Below, piece by piece: positions 20,610 through 22,783 of a stretch of 22,783 bases of DNA. Under the pieces are notes generated by a model that did no database searches, was not told where the DNA came from, and saw only the letters and a list, made by a program, of their open reading frames with translations. A program made the translations under genes and the position numbers. Source of the DNA: CAZIOH01 sp964540815 (lineage in GTDB: Bacteria; Myxococcota_A; Polyangia; Fen-1088); contig CAZIOH010000107.1 of assembly GCA_964540815.1 (NCBI GenBank), forward strand, positions 1 to 22,783, in the 5' to 3' direction. How positions within the stretch are numbered: position 1 is the stretch's first letter; each line of letters starts with the position of its first letter.

Positions 20610-22727
20610 ATGTTTGTTCGCGAAGGAGTCAGTCTAGGAGGCCGAGATCTCACCATCGAGACGGGTCGGATGGCCAAGCAGGCCGACGGCTCGGTGGTCA
20701 TCCGGCAAGGTGACACGATGGTGCTGGTGACCGCGGTCGCCGCATCGACCACGCGACCGGGGGTAGACTTCATGCCCCTCACGGTCGATTACCTCGAGAA
20801 GACCTCGGCGGCCGGGAGGATCCCGGGGGGGTACTTCAAGCGCGAGGGCCGGATGACGGAGGTCGAGATCCTGACCTCGCGCCTCATCGACCGCCCGTCG
20901 CGGCCGCTCTTCCCCAAGGGCTGGCGGTTCGACACCCAGGTCATCGCCATGGTGGTGTCGAGCGACCGGGAGAACGTCTCGGACGTGCTGGCCATGACCG
21001 GGGCGTCGTGCGCGCTCTTGATCAGCGACATCCCCTTCGCCGGGCCCTACGCCGGCGTGCGGGTGGGCCGCATCGACGGGCAGTTCGTGGTCAACCCGAC
21101 CTTCTCCGACCGCGAGAAGTCGGATCTCGATCTGGTGGTGGCCTGCAGCCGCGACGCCATCGTGATGGTCGAGGGCGGGTGCGCCGAGGTCGCCGAGGAC
21201 GTGATCGTCGACGCGCTGATGTTCGCGCACAAGGAGGCCCAGCCGCTGCTCGACCTGCAGGAGAAGCTGCGAGCGGCGATCGGCAAGCCGAAGCGTGAGT
21301 TCATCCCGCCGGCCAAGGATCCGGCCATCGTGGAGCGGGTGGGGGCCCTGGCCTCCGAGAAGATCCAGGCCGCCATGGCCATCCGCGAGAAGCAGGAGCG
21401 CTATGCCGCCCTCGAGGCCTGCGGAGGCGAGATCAAGACCGCGCTGGCCTCGGAGTTTCCCGAACGGGGCCACGAGATCGGGGACGTCTACGAGTCCCTG
21501 AAGAAGAAGCACCTGCGTGAGCTGGTGCTCACGACGGGCCGGCGGATAGACGGCCGCGGCACCACCGACATCCGCCTGATCACCAGCGAGGTGGGGGTGC
21601 TGCCGCGCACGCACGGATCGTCGCTGTTCACCCGCGGCGAGACCCAGGCCCTCGTGACCACCACGCTCGGGACCAAGCAGGACGCCCAGCACATCGAGGC
21701 GCTGGTGGGCGACATCGACAAGCGGTTCATGCTGCACTACAACTTCCCGCCCTTCTCCACCGGCGAGACCAAGCCCCTGCGCGGCGCCAGCCGCCGCGAG
21801 ACCGGGCACGGCAACCTGGCGGAGCGGGCCCTGACCCGGATCCTCCCGGGGGAGAAGGACTTCCCCTACACGATTCGCATCGTGTCGGAGATCCTGGAGT
21901 CGAACGGGAGCTCGTCGATGGCGTCGGTGTGCGGCGGGACCTTGGCCCTGATGGACGCGGGGGTCCCGATCAAGACCCCGGTGGCCGGCATCGCCATGGG
22001 CCTCATCAAGGAGGGCGAGCGGGTGGCGGTGCTCTCGGACATCCTCGGCGACGAGGACCACCTCGGGGACATGGACTTCAAGATCTGCGGGTCGCGCGCC
22101 GGCGTGACCGCGGTGCAGATGGACATCAAGATCCAGGGGCTGACCCGGGAGATCCTCGAGACGGCGCTGCGGCAGGCGCGGGAGGCGCGGCTCTTCATCC
22201 TCGGGAAGATGGCCGAGACCCTGACCGGGCCCCGCCCGGATCTGTCGCAGTTCTCGCCGCGCATCACCACGCTGCAGGTGAAGCCGGATCAGATCCGCGA
22301 GATCATCGGCCCGGGGGGCAAGACCATCCGCGGCATCACGGCGCAGACCGGGGTGGCCATCGAGGTGGACGACGACGGCACGGTGCACATCGCGTCGCCG
22401 GACGGGATCGCGGTCAAGAAGGCCATCGACATCATCAAGGGCCTGACCACCGAGCCCGAGGTGGGGGAGTTCTACCTGGGCGTGGTCAAGCGGCTGGCCG
22501 AGTTCGGGGCCTTCGTGGAGATCCTGCCGGGCACCGACGGGCTGGTGCACATCAGCGAGCTCGACGAGAAGCGCGTGCGGGTGGTCGAGGACATCTGCAA
22601 GGAGGGCGACGAGATGGTCGTCAAGGTCATCGGCATCGACCGCGCGACCGGCAAGATCCGGCTCTCGCGCCGGGAGGCCCTCGGCAAGAACCCGGACGTG
22701 GTCCACAACTTCCGGGCGGCATCCTAG
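20610..22727 (+). CDS. pnp: Polyribonucleotide nucleotidyltransferase (PNPase)
   Basis: PNPase degrades RNA 3'-5' by phosphorolysis and is a core component of degradosome-like complexes. The 705-residue product has two RNase PH domains; the active second one carries LGDEDHLGDMDFK (479-491), with Asp481 and Asp487 at the positions of the catalytic metal-binding Asp residues. A KH domain follows (about 555-610, IREIIGPGGKTIRGITAQTG) and an S1 domain (about 620-690, GAFVEILPGTDGLVHISEL). Length is normal and the stop TAG is within the window. ATG 20610 is supported by AGGAG 7 nt upstream. No terminator is visible because the window changes to poly-G seven bases after the stop. Confidence 0.98.
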   Translation: MFVREGVSLGGRDLTIETGRMAKQADGSVVIRQGDTMVLVTAVAASTTRPGVDFMPLTVDYLEKTSAAGRIPGGYFKREGRMTEVEILTSRLIDRPSRPLFPKGWRFDTQVIAMVVSSDRENVSDVLAMTGASCALLISDIPFAGPYAGVRVGRIDGQFVVNPTFSDREKSDLDLVVACSRDAIVMVEGGCAEVAEDVIVDALMFAHKEAQPLLDLQEKLRAAIGKPKREFIPPAKDPAIVERVGALASEKIQAAMAIREKQERYAALEACGGEIKTALASEFPERGHEIGDVYESLKKKHLRELVLTTGRRIDGRGTTDIRLITSEVGVLPRTHGSSLFTRGETQALVTTTLGTKQDAQHIEALVGDIDKRFMLHYNFPPFSTGETKPLRGASRRETGHGNLAERALTRILPGEKDFPYTIRIVSEILESNGSSSMASVCGGTLALMDAGVPIKTPVAGIAMGLIKEGERVAVLSDILGDEDHLGDMDFKICGSRAGVTAVQMDIKIQGLTREILETALRQAREARLFILGKMAETLTGPRPDLSQFSPRITTLQVKPDQIREIIGPGGKTIRGITAQTGVAIEVDDDGTVHIASPDGIAVKKAIDIIKGLTTEPEVGEFYLGVVKRLAEFGAFVEILPGTDGLVHISELDEKRVRVVEDICKEGDEMVVKVIGIDRATGKIRLSRREALGKNPDVVHNFRAAS

Positions 22728-22733
22728 GAGCGT

Positions 22734-22783
<50 letters not shown>

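Noticed and set aside
20399..20713. Small plus-strand ORF between rpsO and pnp
   Set aside because: It overlaps the pnp start in another frame, has no recognisable domain and no ribosome binding site.
20634..22706. Minus-strand frame opposite pnp
   Set aside because: Shadow of the PNPase gene with biased composition and no family likeness.

Overview
The window is GC-rich chromosomal DNA from a bacterium that is probably a myxobacterium-like member of the former Deltaproteobacteria (Myxococcota). This is inferred from four things: high GC, the gene order rimP-nusA-ylxR-infB-ylxP-rbfA-truB-rpsO-pnp, a very long Ala/Pro/Gly-rich IF2 linker, and a lipoprotein with Gly/Thr/Ser/Ala-rich linkers. 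It looks like a metagenome or draft contig: 100 Ns sit inside a 9-bp tandem repeat at 7185-7284, and the right edge is a run of 50 G.

Left part (1-4083). A truncated membrane-anchored trypsin/HtrA-like protease (minus) runs off the left edge. It is divergent from a diadenylate cyclase (c-di-AMP synthase, plus). Next come two minus-strand regulatory pairs. One is an ArsR repressor with an AHSA1-type SRPBCC protein, driven by a clear AT-rich promoter. The other is an SRPBCC protein followed by an ECF sigma factor with a C-terminal SnoaL-like domain.

Stress island (4092-7731, minus). This is the most interesting part. An ECF sigma factor is translationally coupled to a ChrR-type zinc anti-sigma factor that keeps both metal sites. 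Downstream lies a secreted lipoprotein built of two nearly identical truncated-haemoglobin domains, coupled to a small membrane-anchored protein of unknown function. The sigma gene and the globin-lipoprotein gene are preceded by matching promoter-like elements: GAGATCC, an 18-nt spacer ending GCTG, then TAGAGA or TACAGG. Each lies exactly 54 nt before the start codon. This suggests that the sigma factor controls itself and an exported haem protein, perhaps in response to singlet oxygen or other oxidants. The gap falls inside the sigma gene, in an in-frame Ile-Ser-Pro repeat.

Middle (7856-11933). RecJ, a small one-TM protein coupled to a TerC-family membrane protein (plus), and a convergent nitrilase-family amidase resembling deaminated-glutathione amidase (minus).

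Right part (12071-22727, plus). This is the conserved translation/transcription operon rimP, nusA, ylxR, infB, ylxP, rbfA, truB, then rpsO and pnp. It has a good sigma-70-like promoter and a terminator-like hairpin plus seven Ts in the leader before rimP, a candidate attenuator. Most junctions are ATGA/GTGA overlaps. No gene-free stretch exceeds 300 bases. The longest, 20330-20609 between rpsO and pnp, holds two hairpins. No tRNA, rRNA, CRISPR array, insertion sequence or prophage gene was recognised.
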